Shown here in pieces: positions 10,079 through 20,036 of a DNA stretch of 64,000 bases. The first letter of the stretch is position 1; every line of letters starts with the position of its first letter. The DNA comes from Boswellia sacra (Eukaryota > Streptophyta > Magnoliopsida > Sapindales > Burseraceae), in assembly GCA_013180625.2 (NCBI GenBank), contig SNVD02014002.1, positions 1 to 64,000 on the forward strand, written 5' to 3'. Under the pieces are notes generated by a model. It was not told the origin of the DNA, ran no database searches, and saw only the letters and a list, made by a program, of their open reading frames with translations. Position numbers and translations under genes: made by a program.

Positions 10079-11488
10079 TGATAGGTGTCTATTTATGTAT
10101 TACTTTTATATCAATTCGTCCATGTTTCTTTGCTATATTCCTTCGTATTTTTATGTTTTTGTGTGGTTTTGATGTTTGTAGGAGTTTTGGAGCAACTTGC
10201 ACAAAAATGGAGTACAACCCTTCATTTTCACCTCTGCTAGTCAACCATCTTCTCGGATTTAATTGTATTGATATACAATGAACCCGATGACATATCATAT
10301 ACCGTTGAAAAGCTCTCGAAGTATACTTTTTGGAGAAATTTACGGTTTATGAATCCATTCAGTGTACCAAAGTTGTAATCAAAACAGTGTGAGAAGTATA
10401 GAAATGTAATTCCACACATCACTGTAGCATGTATAATACGGGACATTGTAGCACGTTACTGTAGCAGAGTATTTAAACACATTTAGGGTTTTATTTCATA
10501 ACTTGAAGAGGGGAGAACGTGGTAGAGGCTGCTGCTCTGGAATTCTTTCATCTCTTGGAGTTCTTGAAGGAGAAAGGAAGCTTGGAAAGAGGAATAATTA
10601 CAATCCAAAGAGAATTACATCAAATTTGCTAAGTTTTTCCCTTCCCTTTCATTTTCTGGAATGTCTCCATGTTGTATTGTATTTACCACGTTCTTAAACA
10701 TGTGTAACTGAATCTGAATTGGTTGAGGGTGATTTCAACGCCCCTGATATGGTTTTTGTAAGTTGATTGTGTAAGGAATTGTTATCCAATTCTCTAATTG
10801 AAGTTGCTTGTATTTTCCCATGTTTAATGCTTATGATTGCTTGCTGGATTGTATTTGTGTGGCCAACTGAATATAATCTGGATATTGTCTATTGCTAGAC
10901 TAGAAATCTTGATCCGTAATTGTCTTGAATTTCTAATCATTAGTAGCAAAATTATGTTCAGAGATTACAATTGGAGAATATAACCTAAGTTAAATAATCC
11001 GAGCTTGTGTGTTTATTGCTTAGATCAACCTATCTTTCTTATCATAATGCATCCATTGAATTAAACTCAGAGAGCTTGTTCTAGGTTGTTTAATGGATCG
11101 AGATTAAATAAAGAGCTTGTTTTATTTAACAACAAAGTAAGGAAAGATTGGGATAACAGAGCTTGTTGTTATCTACGGTTGATAATTTCAATGGTGTACT
11201 TGGATGACAATTCTATGATTAATTAGCAAATCCATATCTTGTGGCAGAGAAGGATCCCTTAACCAGGTTTCTCTCATTGAGTTTTCACTTAAATTAACTT
11301 TCTATTTTGTTATTCTTTACTTGCTTTCTTATTTCATTTAGTAAATCATTCAACAAAAATCCCCCCTGTTTAGTTTATTGTTGCTGAAAATAACAAATTC
11401 AATTAGAATCAATCCTCGTGGGAACGATATCTTACTTATCACTTTATTACTTGTGCGACTAGTATACTTGCTAGTTTCGAACGCATCA
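10079..11488 (+). repeat. 3' LTR of Athila-1
   Basis: 1410 bp, from TGATAGGTGTC to CGAACGCATCA. It matches the 5' LTR at 1-1037 closely and two solo LTRs elsewhere in the window. Promoter-like repeats are listed separately. Confidence 0.95.
10421..10477 (+). promoter_or_regulatory. LTR core promoter candidate: triple TGTAGCA repeat and TATTTAAA
   Basis: ACTGTAGCA, ATTGTAGCA and ACTGTAGCA occur within 45 bases, followed directly by TATTTAAA at 10470-10477. The same arrangement is kept in the solo LTR at about 23320-23375 and, inverted, near 47300. A promoter role is inferred from spacing and conservation. Confidence 0.5.
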
Positions 11489-11980
11489 AAAAACCGAACA
11501 ATAAAAGATAGTCTTGTGAAATTTTTAGAACCTGGATATAAAGGGCACTTTGCCTCTTGAAGCAACCCAAAGAACTTCTAAATCTCATTAGTTGGACCCT
11601 CAACATTTTCATCATCCAACGGGAGGTTAAGATCTACATTAGAATCCGTAATTGGAATACCCATTGCATCATGCACCATCCCAACCATATCATAATTGTC
11701 AATTGAATCATAGCTAGCCTCGACTTCTTGGTTTGTGTGGGAAGATGTGTAGGGCTCCCCATACTTTGTCCATTTTTAATAATTTGACAAGAAGCCATTC
11801 ACTATGATATGTTTTCTTATCATCTCCATCTCATAAAAAAACTTACTTTTGGATCCTTTACATGGACAATATATTCTTGTATCACCAATTACATTCGCAA
11901 ATGCAAAATCCAAGAATCCATAAGCCTTATCAATGTAGCTTGGTTAGCCTATTCGGCATATCAATCTAGCTCTTGTCCAT
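11489..11980 (-). pseudogene. CACTA TNP2-type transposase, N-terminal part
   Basis: Read on the minus strand from an ATG at 11980: MDKS then a TAG where the family has tryptophan, IDMPNRLTK, a two-base loss, then FLDFAFANVIGDTRIYCPCKG and HIIVNGFLSNY. This is the transposase-associated domain that begins TNP2 proteins. Further on: KYGEPYTSS, VGMVHDAMGIP and EAKCPLYPGSKNFTRLSFIV, the start of the TNP2 transposase proper. The gene stops at 11489 where the Athila-1 3' LTR begins; the rest should lie left of Athila-1, outside the window. Several stops make it a pseudogene. The protein would normally bind CACTA ends and cut the element out. Confidence 0.85.
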
Positions 11981-12627
11981 GGATGCATTCAAAAACTCAG
12001 TACAAAAAGATAAATTTAACTCAATAACTTAATATAACAAATGATTACATATAAGCAATATGAATCCTATCTCCTCCACTTTTCTTTAAAAGGTAGGTGG
12101 TCCTATCCCATTTAAGAATGCATAAGTTTGTATGATAATTAGTACTCAAGTTTTGTTCCACTTCAATGGAAATTTCAACAACATCTCCCCTTATTTCACT
12201 AAGTACACGAATAGATTTATGGATGTTATAAACACCACATTCATCTAATAAGTACCCAGAGAACAAAAGGAGTGCCACTGAAATCCTTTAAGTGAAACAA
12301 ACCCGGGGTACTATACTAATTTACCATACAAACTTATACTTAAATTGTCCAACCGGACAATTCAAGAATTATTATTAGACATATGATCGTCATTATCATC
12401 CTGTGATTAGGAAGAGGATATAAAAACATATTTCTATTAATAATTAATCTTAAACGGGTCTAAGGTTAAATGCATAAATTAATATAATGATTAACATATC
12501 TAGTTAAATCTTGGATACCATTGTACTTAGTATCTAGGATTTAAAACCTATATTATCCTAAAACTCATTACTTAATGACTTCTTAATCTAAACAAAAGGA
12601 TAAACTATAAGAAAGGATTCTAGGGTG
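11981..12627. other. No gene recognised upstream of the transposase
   Basis: A 77-codon minus-strand frame at 12045-12278 has no motif I know and is probably chance. The remainder is AT-rich with stops in all frames. Confidence 0.5.
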
Positions 12628-12914
12628 AACTGATTATTTGATTTAGGGTATGGGGTGTTTAGGTGAATTGATTTAGATTATAGGCTGTTTAGGTAAATTG
12701 ATTTAGGTTATAGGGTGTTTAAGGTGAACTTATTTATTATAGGGTGTTTAAGGTGAACTCATTTAGGTTACGCGGTGTTTAAGGAATTGATTTAGGTTAT
12801 AGGGGTGTTTAGGGAAATTGATTTAGGTTATGGGATGTTTAGGGAATTGATTTGGTTATGGGGTGTTCAAGGTTAATTGATTTAGATTATAGGGTGTTTA
12901 GGTGAATTGATTTT
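12628..12914. repeat. 30-bp minisatellite, about nine units
   Basis: The unit is roughly TTGATTTAGGTTATAGGGTG plus TTTAGGTGAA. Units recur about every 30 bases across the stretch with small length changes. It could be the subterminal repeat array of the CACTA element, whose transposase lies to its left and whose right end is at 18412. Confidence 0.9.
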
Positions 12915-14313
12915 ATGTATTTTTTTTAAGTTTATACTATATTAATTAAGTTTATTCTATATTAATTAACATATGGAAAATACAACTAGCAATGACATAT
13001 TAAAATAAAGCAAGCTTAAAATAAAACAAGAACAAATCAGCGTTGAAAGCTTTAAGGCAAACATAATAATAAGCTACTTTACACATATTTGCATAAAGAT
13101 AATTAATAATGGATCATTGATCATCATCAACATGTATTTGTATATAATATCAATTCACATACAATTTACATGAAACATGGAACATCTTATTGACATACAA
13201 TTTACATAAACATGAAATATGCATACAATATTCATACATTCGACATCTTATTAGCATACAATTTACAATTTGCAAGATGTCAAATCATGAGATTGCCCAT
13301 GAAAAATGTTAAATAAAAGAATAAAAGATGGTTTTAAGCACTAAAGTACAAACCTCAAAGAAGAAAGAATTCCAACATGACAAATCCTGAAACAAATTAT
13401 GGATAAAGCCTTCTAAAAACCTTCTAAACAGATTGTAGTACCTTTTGTGCAATCAGAATCAAAGAACTCAATAGCCTATGATACAGATCCTGGATATCAG
13501 CAGTTGTAATTAATAGATATCCTAGATATGATGTATAGTTTATATATATATATAAACTTGATATATAATCTAAACTTGTTCGGTTATATTATATATCAAG
13601 TGAAAAGACTTGATATATAATATAATCGAACAAAAATTGTACCCATTATGCGAGTCATGATCTTCTAAAAAAAAAAAAAAAAAGAAACACTTGCTATCAA
13701 AAGTAAATAAACTTCCAAATTATCAAGTGGAAAGAGTGGCAGCTATACTTTCCAGTCAAAATGCAAGACAGATGGTTATCAAGTGAAATTGAATGAAAAA
13801 ATTGAGAATTTGATGGAACTAAATTTATTATGAATGATAAGTATACTATATTTAGAAGAAATTAAGAACATTTCCTTTTAAATAAAATATAAATTTGACA
13901 TCCAGTATTAGATCCTTGATTGACATTCATTGTCTTTATTTCTTTCAATATTTAAAAGGACATTGCTTTTAAACAAAAGATAAAATTGTTTTGGAAACCA
14001 AAAAGATATCTTCAAGTATTATCTAATCTAATACTTCGCAATATCCTTCCACACAAGCATGTGAATTTGTGCCAATGAGATTACGTCCAAGGAATGCTTA
14101 ATGCAGGATACTAGAAAGTTTCTAATCAAACTAAGAGTTGGGTAAAACTTCTTCAAATAGAGCTTATAAAGTAGAACTTATGGAAATAAAACTTATAACA
14201 AAAAATCGATGGTTGTTTGTAATGTCAATTAAAAGACCTCTTATAAATTAGTAGACTATTTGGTTATGTAACTTTGAAAGTGCTTTCTAGATATAAATTA
14301 CCAAAAAACTCTT
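12915..14313. other. AT-rich, no gene seen
   Basis: It contains small inverted repeats such as TTGATATATAATCTAA/TTGATATATAATATAA near 13556 and 13609, and an A-run near 13670. No coding signal. Confidence 0.6.
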
Positions 14314-14321
14314 ATTATGAA

Positions 14322-15577
14322 CATGGACGGAGCCAAGAAGGGACAAAGAGGGGCAATTGCCCCTCTTGGATTTGAAAATTTTTCTGAATTTAAATTTTTT
14401 AAAAATATATTATTTATTTTGCCCCTCCTTTATGCTAAAATTACAAATCTAATTAAATTTGATCCATTTTTTAATTGTTTTCTTCTTCCTTACTTATGCA
14501 CCTCAGCAAATTTAAAACCATATTTTATGTTTTGTAGTCCTATCTATTTACATAAAATAAGAGATTATGTATTCTTTCTCATCCATTTACATAAAATAAA
14601 AAATTCTTTCTTCTTCTTCTTCTTCACTTCACTCGACACCTTTATCAAATCAAAACCCATTTATCTTGTTTGTCTCATCTATTTACATAAAAAGAATTAG
14701 AAGTTAGTATATGCAGAGTTAAAAATCTTCTTCTCATCTTTTATTTATTGGTTTTTATCATATTAAGCAAATATACTTTGATTTAATATTATTGACGATC
14801 ACTTTTTTTTTATTCTTCATCTTGGTTTGAATTTATGGCCATTTGTTTATTTTCATTATATTATCTATGAAAATGAGACAATGATTGTATGTAATTACTC
14901 TATTCTTTTGCCCAATGACTTACTAGTTATTGTCATTGTTAGTTTATTATAATTTCTATTTATACAATTTTTTTATTTCATATATATATTTATAATTTTT
15001 TTTAACTATGTTAAAGGTCATGATTTTGAATATTTTATATTTGTTGTAATATAAATAAACTAAGGATGGACAGTACATGCCTCATCTATTATTTATTTGC
15101 ATCTTAAATTAAGAATTGAAACTTTGTTAGATTTATTGAATTATTTAAAGCTATCAATATTAGAAAATTTTAATTTTATTACTCAAAAGCTAACTATTAT
15201 TTATTTAGATAGTAAATTACTAATTTGATTATTACTTTAAATAAGTAATTTTATACATGGAGTAAAAGTTAGTCAAATTACTAAGTTGATTATTCCTCTT
15301 TAAGAAAGTGTTATTATTATTTTTTTAAATTCATTTACATTACTAAAAAAGGATCAATGGTTAAATGACAATTTAGTTAATAATATGATAAATTAGATAT
15401 CATATCATACTTTCAAAATATTAAATAATCAACTTAATAATTTGACATGAAATTACTTAGCAATTGAATATATTATTATTCATATCAAAATTTTACCATT
15501 TATAAACTTACCTAGCAAAATTTTTACTGTTTATGAAATTTTGCCCCTCCTTGGCAGACTTTCTAGCTCCGTCACTG
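14322..15577. mobile_element. Non-autonomous hAT-like transposon with perfect 8-bp target duplication
   Basis: The left end CATGGACGGAGCCAAGAAGGG and the right end CTAGCTCCGTCACTG are imperfect inverted repeats sharing the GACGGAGC core. The flanks are ATTATGAA at 14314-14321 and ATTATGAA at 15578-15585, an exact 8-bp duplication as made by hAT transposases. The interior is AT-rich with a (TTC)n patch at 14608-14626 and no transposase motif; an open frame at 14317-14700 crosses the terminus and is not a gene. Confidence 0.85.
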
Positions 15578-18399
15578 ATTATGAAGCAAGTGTCAGGCAA
15601 AAGATTTGAAATGTATATTCTACGACTTTTAAGATTTCAACATCAACTGATCCACCTCCAAAATCACATAAATTCCACAATAATTGAAATCCAGGCTAAC
15701 AAATATGGCTAGATATGCATAGAAGTGATCTAAAAGACAACCAAATACTCTTATCAACTATACTGTGCCAAAAATATTGGTTACAAACAAAACATCCTAT
15801 ATTTTGTTATTTACAACTCATTACTCAAGTTGTCCTTCAAAATCTCTTACTGATATTTGATGTACCTGCTTCATTGTCAAACGTGTACAACACAGCAAAG
15901 AAAATCCAAACCAACAAGTACCAACACCCTACATGAGATTAAATTCATGTCAAACCAGATAATGACGCAAAAGCATTTAAATTTGAAGTTGCTGGAAAAT
16001 GTTGTTAATCATGGCATGGATAGAATCTTGTACGTTAAACCAAAAAAAAATATTTATAGAAGGCAAAACTGCAGTAGTGTACTTTACCTTAGTTAGGGTA
16101 GTAACCTTTCTCGGTGGAGAGGCCTTGGATATATTTTTTGTCGCCATTCACGAGTAAGTAGCGATACTCGCTGACATGATATGCATTCTTACCACCCCAT
16201 CCTTTGGATAATTTCTCCTCAACTTTTAATATCTTTAGTAACTCTTGAAAGATGCAAGACGATAATTAAATTCATGAACTAGAGATGTATTCATCAGAAA
16301 AAATTGAAAATGATTGATGGTGAAAAGAAGAATTCTTAGAAATTGAGAATATTGAAAGAATTTGAGAAGTAATTGTCAATCAAGGATCTAATACTGAATG
16401 TCAATTTTCAAGACACTAAGGTTGTGTAATAGTGCCATTTAAATTCTTCCTAAAACCAATATGTGATGATGGAAAGCAACAAAAGGTTACAAGTTTCTTA
16501 CGAATATTGAACAGAAAATGGAAGAAAAGTCTAAAAGGAGCTTTGAGAATCAAGAAAACAGAAGACAACCTTGTAATCTCAAGGTTCCTAGTAATGGCCC
16601 CACTTTTGTTAATGGATGTAATTATTTCAGAATACATAATATCACAACTATACTAAGTAAAGCAATAGGTTAGGGAGACTTGAAAGAAAATTAGAAACAA
16701 CAGAAGCTACAACTCTGCCAACATTGTGTTATAAAGATTGGATGTTAGCAGGCACAAGTTATGTTCATCTGGTTAAATGCAAATGCGAAGAAAACAATAC
16801 TATGCAATTATGAGTTTTTCCCTCATACAGAGAAATCCAACAGTATCTTTTAATCTAAAACAATAACATATGGATATATACCTAAAACTTAAAAGCCTGA
16901 GATGCTACGACAGAAAGATAATTTATTATGTAAGAGAACCTTTCAAAAACTCCGGAGGAAAGGAAGGTGTTCCATGGAAATAATTCTATCTCCATTCCAA
17001 GGAACAATTTTAAGAACCTAATCATTGCTTTTCAGTTCAAAAAGAGTCTTCGAAAGTTTTATTCTCTTGTGGTAAGAAACCTTTTCCATATCTGGAATTG
17101 GTTTAGCACTTTCTACAATTCAAAAGCTGCTCATTAGAATCAACATGGCCGCTAACAGATATTTTAGTATTTCATTTGACATAGGTTCCTGGCAATCAGC
17201 TTCAACAAAAATATTAGACAACTTAGAAATATAAGTAGATCTTTTCAAACTATTTACTTGCCTTCTAAGAATTTCCATCTTGGTGCAAACTTACCTCTTT
17301 TTGTTTGTTTTAGTTGCAAATTTACTGGAGAAAACGTGAATGTAACTACTCAAAAGAATTTGAGAAATCTTTTCCAAAATAAATGAGGTGGCAGGGTCAG
17401 TCAACCAATTGAATATTATTAACTAATCTGAAGAGGTATATATATAATAGTGGATTAAATTTTAGAGAAAAAAATTAGGCCATATAATTAACAGAGGAAC
17501 TGACATGGTTTTATAAACAGAAATTAAATGCAAATGCATAATTTCTTTCTTAAAATTTCTTGACTGGAGCAATGACTGGCTTGGGTATTTCTTTCCTAAA
17601 ATTTCTTCTCATGGTTAAACTAATCAAGAATTTCTTACAATAGTTCTGAAACAACATTATGTCACACTTTTCTTCATTCATTAATTAATTTGCAAGCTTA
17701 AACTTATATTTTTTTGTTTTCTTTCAGAATGTTATTTCTACAGTAAGACCAATAGAAATTGTAAGTCTGATTAAGGGTGAACGGTGGAGAAATTTCTTCA
17801 TTAACCAATGAAACCTTAATCGAACAAAAATTAAACCAAAAAGGAAAAGTAAAAGATATACATTACCTACAAATAGCTCAGAAATCTGCAAAAGAGAGAG
17901 AGCAGAGAGCAGAGTTCCAACTAATTGTTCAAAATCAGATTGCCAGATAGAGCAGAGAAGAGTAGAGAGCAGACTCCTTGATATAGTGAATCTACAGCAA
18001 ACACAAATGTAGATTACCAAACACAAACGCAAATACAGCAAATGCAAAGCGTTACCAAAATGCAAATTTGAAAGTTAATTCAAATCAACAAGAAATTAAA
18101 TACTGAAATGCAGAAGAATTGATCAATAAATTACCGAGAAATACAGCCTGAGAAATTATCCAAATGCGAAAGTATATTCAAATTAGCAAGAAATTAACAT
18201 TTTAAAACGAAAAATCAACTTGAAGAAATTAGAGAGAAATTAGTCGCGAGAGAGTTAAAGTTGATTTGAGGGTTACAAACAAATTAAAACTCATCTATGT
18301 CGAAGGTAACGCTGCCTTATTTGGGGGTGGAGGCGACGTTCGTGCAAACTCATTTAAGGCCGGTATTAATGCTACTGTAAATAAGCGACGTATTTAAGA
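15578..18399. other. Internal and subterminal CACTA sequence, no complete gene
   Basis: AT-rich with scattered short frames only. The last 120 bases before the terminus contain the subterminal-like words GGCGACG and AAGCGACGTATTT, usual for CACTA ends. One short coding-like fragment on the minus strand is listed separately. Confidence 0.55.
16089..16236 (-). pseudogene. Unrecognised coding-like fragment, C-terminal end of a protein
   Basis: On the minus strand an open frame reads KVEEKLSKGWGG, then KNAYHVSEYRYLL, then YIQGLSTEKGYYPN and a TAA at 16089-16091. Its composition is protein-like and far less AT-biased than its surroundings. It may be an exon of the CACTA element's second gene or a captured host exon. 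I do not recognise the family. Confidence 0.35.
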
Positions 18400-18415
18400 C
18401 TTTTTTGTAGTGTTA

Positions 18416-18667
18416 TATGGGACTCTGAGACAGGAAAGCTTTCTGACTTCATCACCAAATTCTCCTTCACAATCGAGACAATGGGTTGTGCACTTATGGA
18501 AGTGGGCTTGCTTTTTTCCTAGCTCCTATTGGATTTCAAATCCCTCCAAATTCAGCTGGTGACTGCCTCGAACTACTCAAAGCTTCAACTCCGTATTCAT
18601 CTCCTCATCATATTGTTCTTTGGAATTTGATACTTTCTCAAATCCTGGATGGGATCCTTCTTATGAG
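18416..18667 (+). pseudogene. L-type lectin receptor-like kinase, piece 1 (lectin domain start)
   Basis: The frame reads WDSETGKLSDFITKFSFTIET, then ALYGSGLAFFLAP, IPPNSAG, SSPHHIV and, after a two-base loss, EFDTFSNPGWDPSYEH. This is the legume-lectin domain of a LecRK receptor, which would sit outside the plasma membrane. The signal peptide and first strand are missing: the CACTA end stands immediately upstream, so they should lie beyond it. The piece ends at the copia insertion (18673). Together with 24620-25872 and 37000-37185 it forms one receptor gene split by transposons. Confidence 0.88.
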
Positions 18668-18672
18668 CATAT

Positions 18673-18993
18673 TGTTAGCTATTGTGCTTAGGACTGCTAC
18701 CACGTTTGCAGAATGTTTTCTTTTTGTTATGTTTTAAATATTTCAAAGTTTGTTTCCTAGTTTCCAGGAGGCTGTTAATGTTCTGATTTTATGTATTTAA
18801 TCGTGGTCTAATTATAGGACATGATATTAGTGGTTAGTTATTTTCAAGTCTTTAAATGTAAGTACTAAATTCAATGAAATTAGATCTCTCTCTTCTTCGA
18901 CACAATCATCTCTAGTGTTCTTTAATGAAAAACTTTTATTCCTTCCTTTAAAGTCGTCTCTATTTTTCTATTGCAACTTTATAAATAACAATA
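18673..18993 (+). repeat. 5' LTR of copia-A
   Basis: 321 bp, from TGTTAGCTATTG to ATAACAATA. The 3' copy ends in ATAACAACA, so the final CA has decayed here. This uninterrupted copy shows what the 3' LTR looked like before the solo LTR landed in it. Confidence 0.92.
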
Positions 18994-18995
18994 AT

Positions 18996-19008
18996 TGGTA
19001 TCAGAGCC
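18996..19008 (+). promoter_or_regulatory. Primer binding site of copia-A
   Basis: TGGTATCAGAGCC, complementary to initiator tRNA-Met, the commonest copia primer site. Confidence 0.9.
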
Positions 19009-19050
19009 TTTCTTCTTAAGGAACCTATGAGAGTCTAAGATTGAATTCAA

Positions 19051-20036
19051 GTGGGCAACATAGACATAGAAGCCAGTTTTTCATCAACTGCTCCTCCAGT
19101 GTTCGATGGAGAAAATTATCAGATTGGGGCTGTGAGAATGCAGACCTACCTGGATGCACTAGATCTTTGGGAAGCTGTAGAAGAGGATTATGAAGTTCCT
19201 CCTCTGCCAAACAACCCCACAATGGCCCAGATTAAGAATCATAAGGACAAAAAAGCGACGAAGTCAAAAGCAAAGGCTTGTTTGTTTGCTGCCATTTCAT
19301 CGACCATCTTCATCTGAATCATGTCACTCAAATCAGCAAAAGCAATATGGGATTATCTCAAAACAAAGTATGAACGAAATAAAAGGATCAAAAGGATGCA
19401 AGTGCTGAATTTGATCAGAGATTTTGAACTACAGAAAATGAATGAATCATAATCAATTAAAGAGTATTCTTACGAACTTCTAAGCAGCACCAATAAGGTA
19501 AGGCTGCTCGATTCTGATCTACCCAACTCAAGGATTGTTAAAAAATTCTTATTAACGGTGCCTAAAAAGTTTGAAGCAACCATTACGACTTTGGAGAACA
19601 CCAAGGATCTGTCCAAGATTACCTTGGCAAGGCTCTTAAATGCTTTACATGCACAAGAGCAAATAAGGGTCATGAGGCAAGGAGTCATTGAAGAAGCACC
19701 GCTAATCAAGCATCAAGAAGGAAGGAAAATAAGGAAGACGAAGAACAAGAAGAATTTTGCTACAAGTGGCGATGCTATAGCAAACGGCAATGCTATAGCA
19801 AACAGCAACAAGAACAAGACAGGAGGTCCGAAGGGAAACGAAGGGAAATCATCCTCCATGCCATTATTGCGGCAAAAAAGGTCATCCTCCTGTCAAATGC
19901 TAAAGGAGACCTAATGCAAAATGCAGCAGGTGTAACTAACTTGGTCATGAAGCTGTGATTTGCAAAAGTAAAATTTAGTAGCAAAAAACAGATGCTCAAG
20001 TTACTGATCAAGAGGAGGAGGATTAGCTCTTTGTTG
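19051..20036 (+). pseudogene. copia-A gag
   Basis: FDGENYQIGAVRMQTYL and LWEAVEEDYEVP begin a copia gag, continuing in other frames with KSAKAIWDYLKTKYE, LLDSDLPNSRIVKKFLL, and two zinc knuckles (CHYCGKKGHPPVKC and CSRCN-x-LGHEAVIC). Stops and frameshifts occur about every 250 bases. It would form the particle and bind element RNA. Confidence 0.85.

Larger units (their letters stand above)
1..11488 (+). mobile_element. Athila-type Ty3/gypsy retrotransposon (Athila-1), 5' end outside window
   Basis: The element has matching LTRs (1-1037 partial, 10079-11488 complete), an Athila-type primer binding site, gag and pol remnants in the order protease, RT, RNase H, integrase, and a purine tract before the 3' LTR. 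Between pol and the 3' LTR there are about 4.2 kb carrying two extra ORFs, a zinc-finger protein and a LOG-type enzyme. Athila elements often have an env-like ORF there (family knowledge); none is seen here. Gag and pol are broken by deletions, frameshifts and stops, so the copy cannot be autonomous. It sits inside a CACTA transposase gene on the opposite strand. Only the right flank (from 11489) can be seen, so no target duplication can be tested. Confidence 0.93.
11489..18412. mobile_element. Right part of a CACTA (En/Spm) DNA transposon
   Basis: The right terminus is CTTTTTTGTAGTG at 18400-18412, the inverse of the CACTACAAAAAA end typical of CACTA elements. A TNP2-type transposase gene lies on the minus strand at 11489-11980 and is cut by Athila-1. 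The left part must lie beyond the window. A candidate 3-bp target copy TTA follows at 18413. A 30-bp tandem array (12628-12914) may be part of its subterminal repeats. A hAT-like element is nested at 14322-15577. That the transposase and this terminus belong to one element is inferred from orientation and position. Confidence 0.65.

Noticed and set aside
12045..12278. 77-codon minus-strand frame as an extra CACTA gene
   Set aside because: No motif, no start context, and it is not continuous with the transposase; length is within chance in this region.
14317..14700. 127-codon open frame
   Set aside because: It runs across the hAT-like terminus and is made of T-rich repeats; no protein features.
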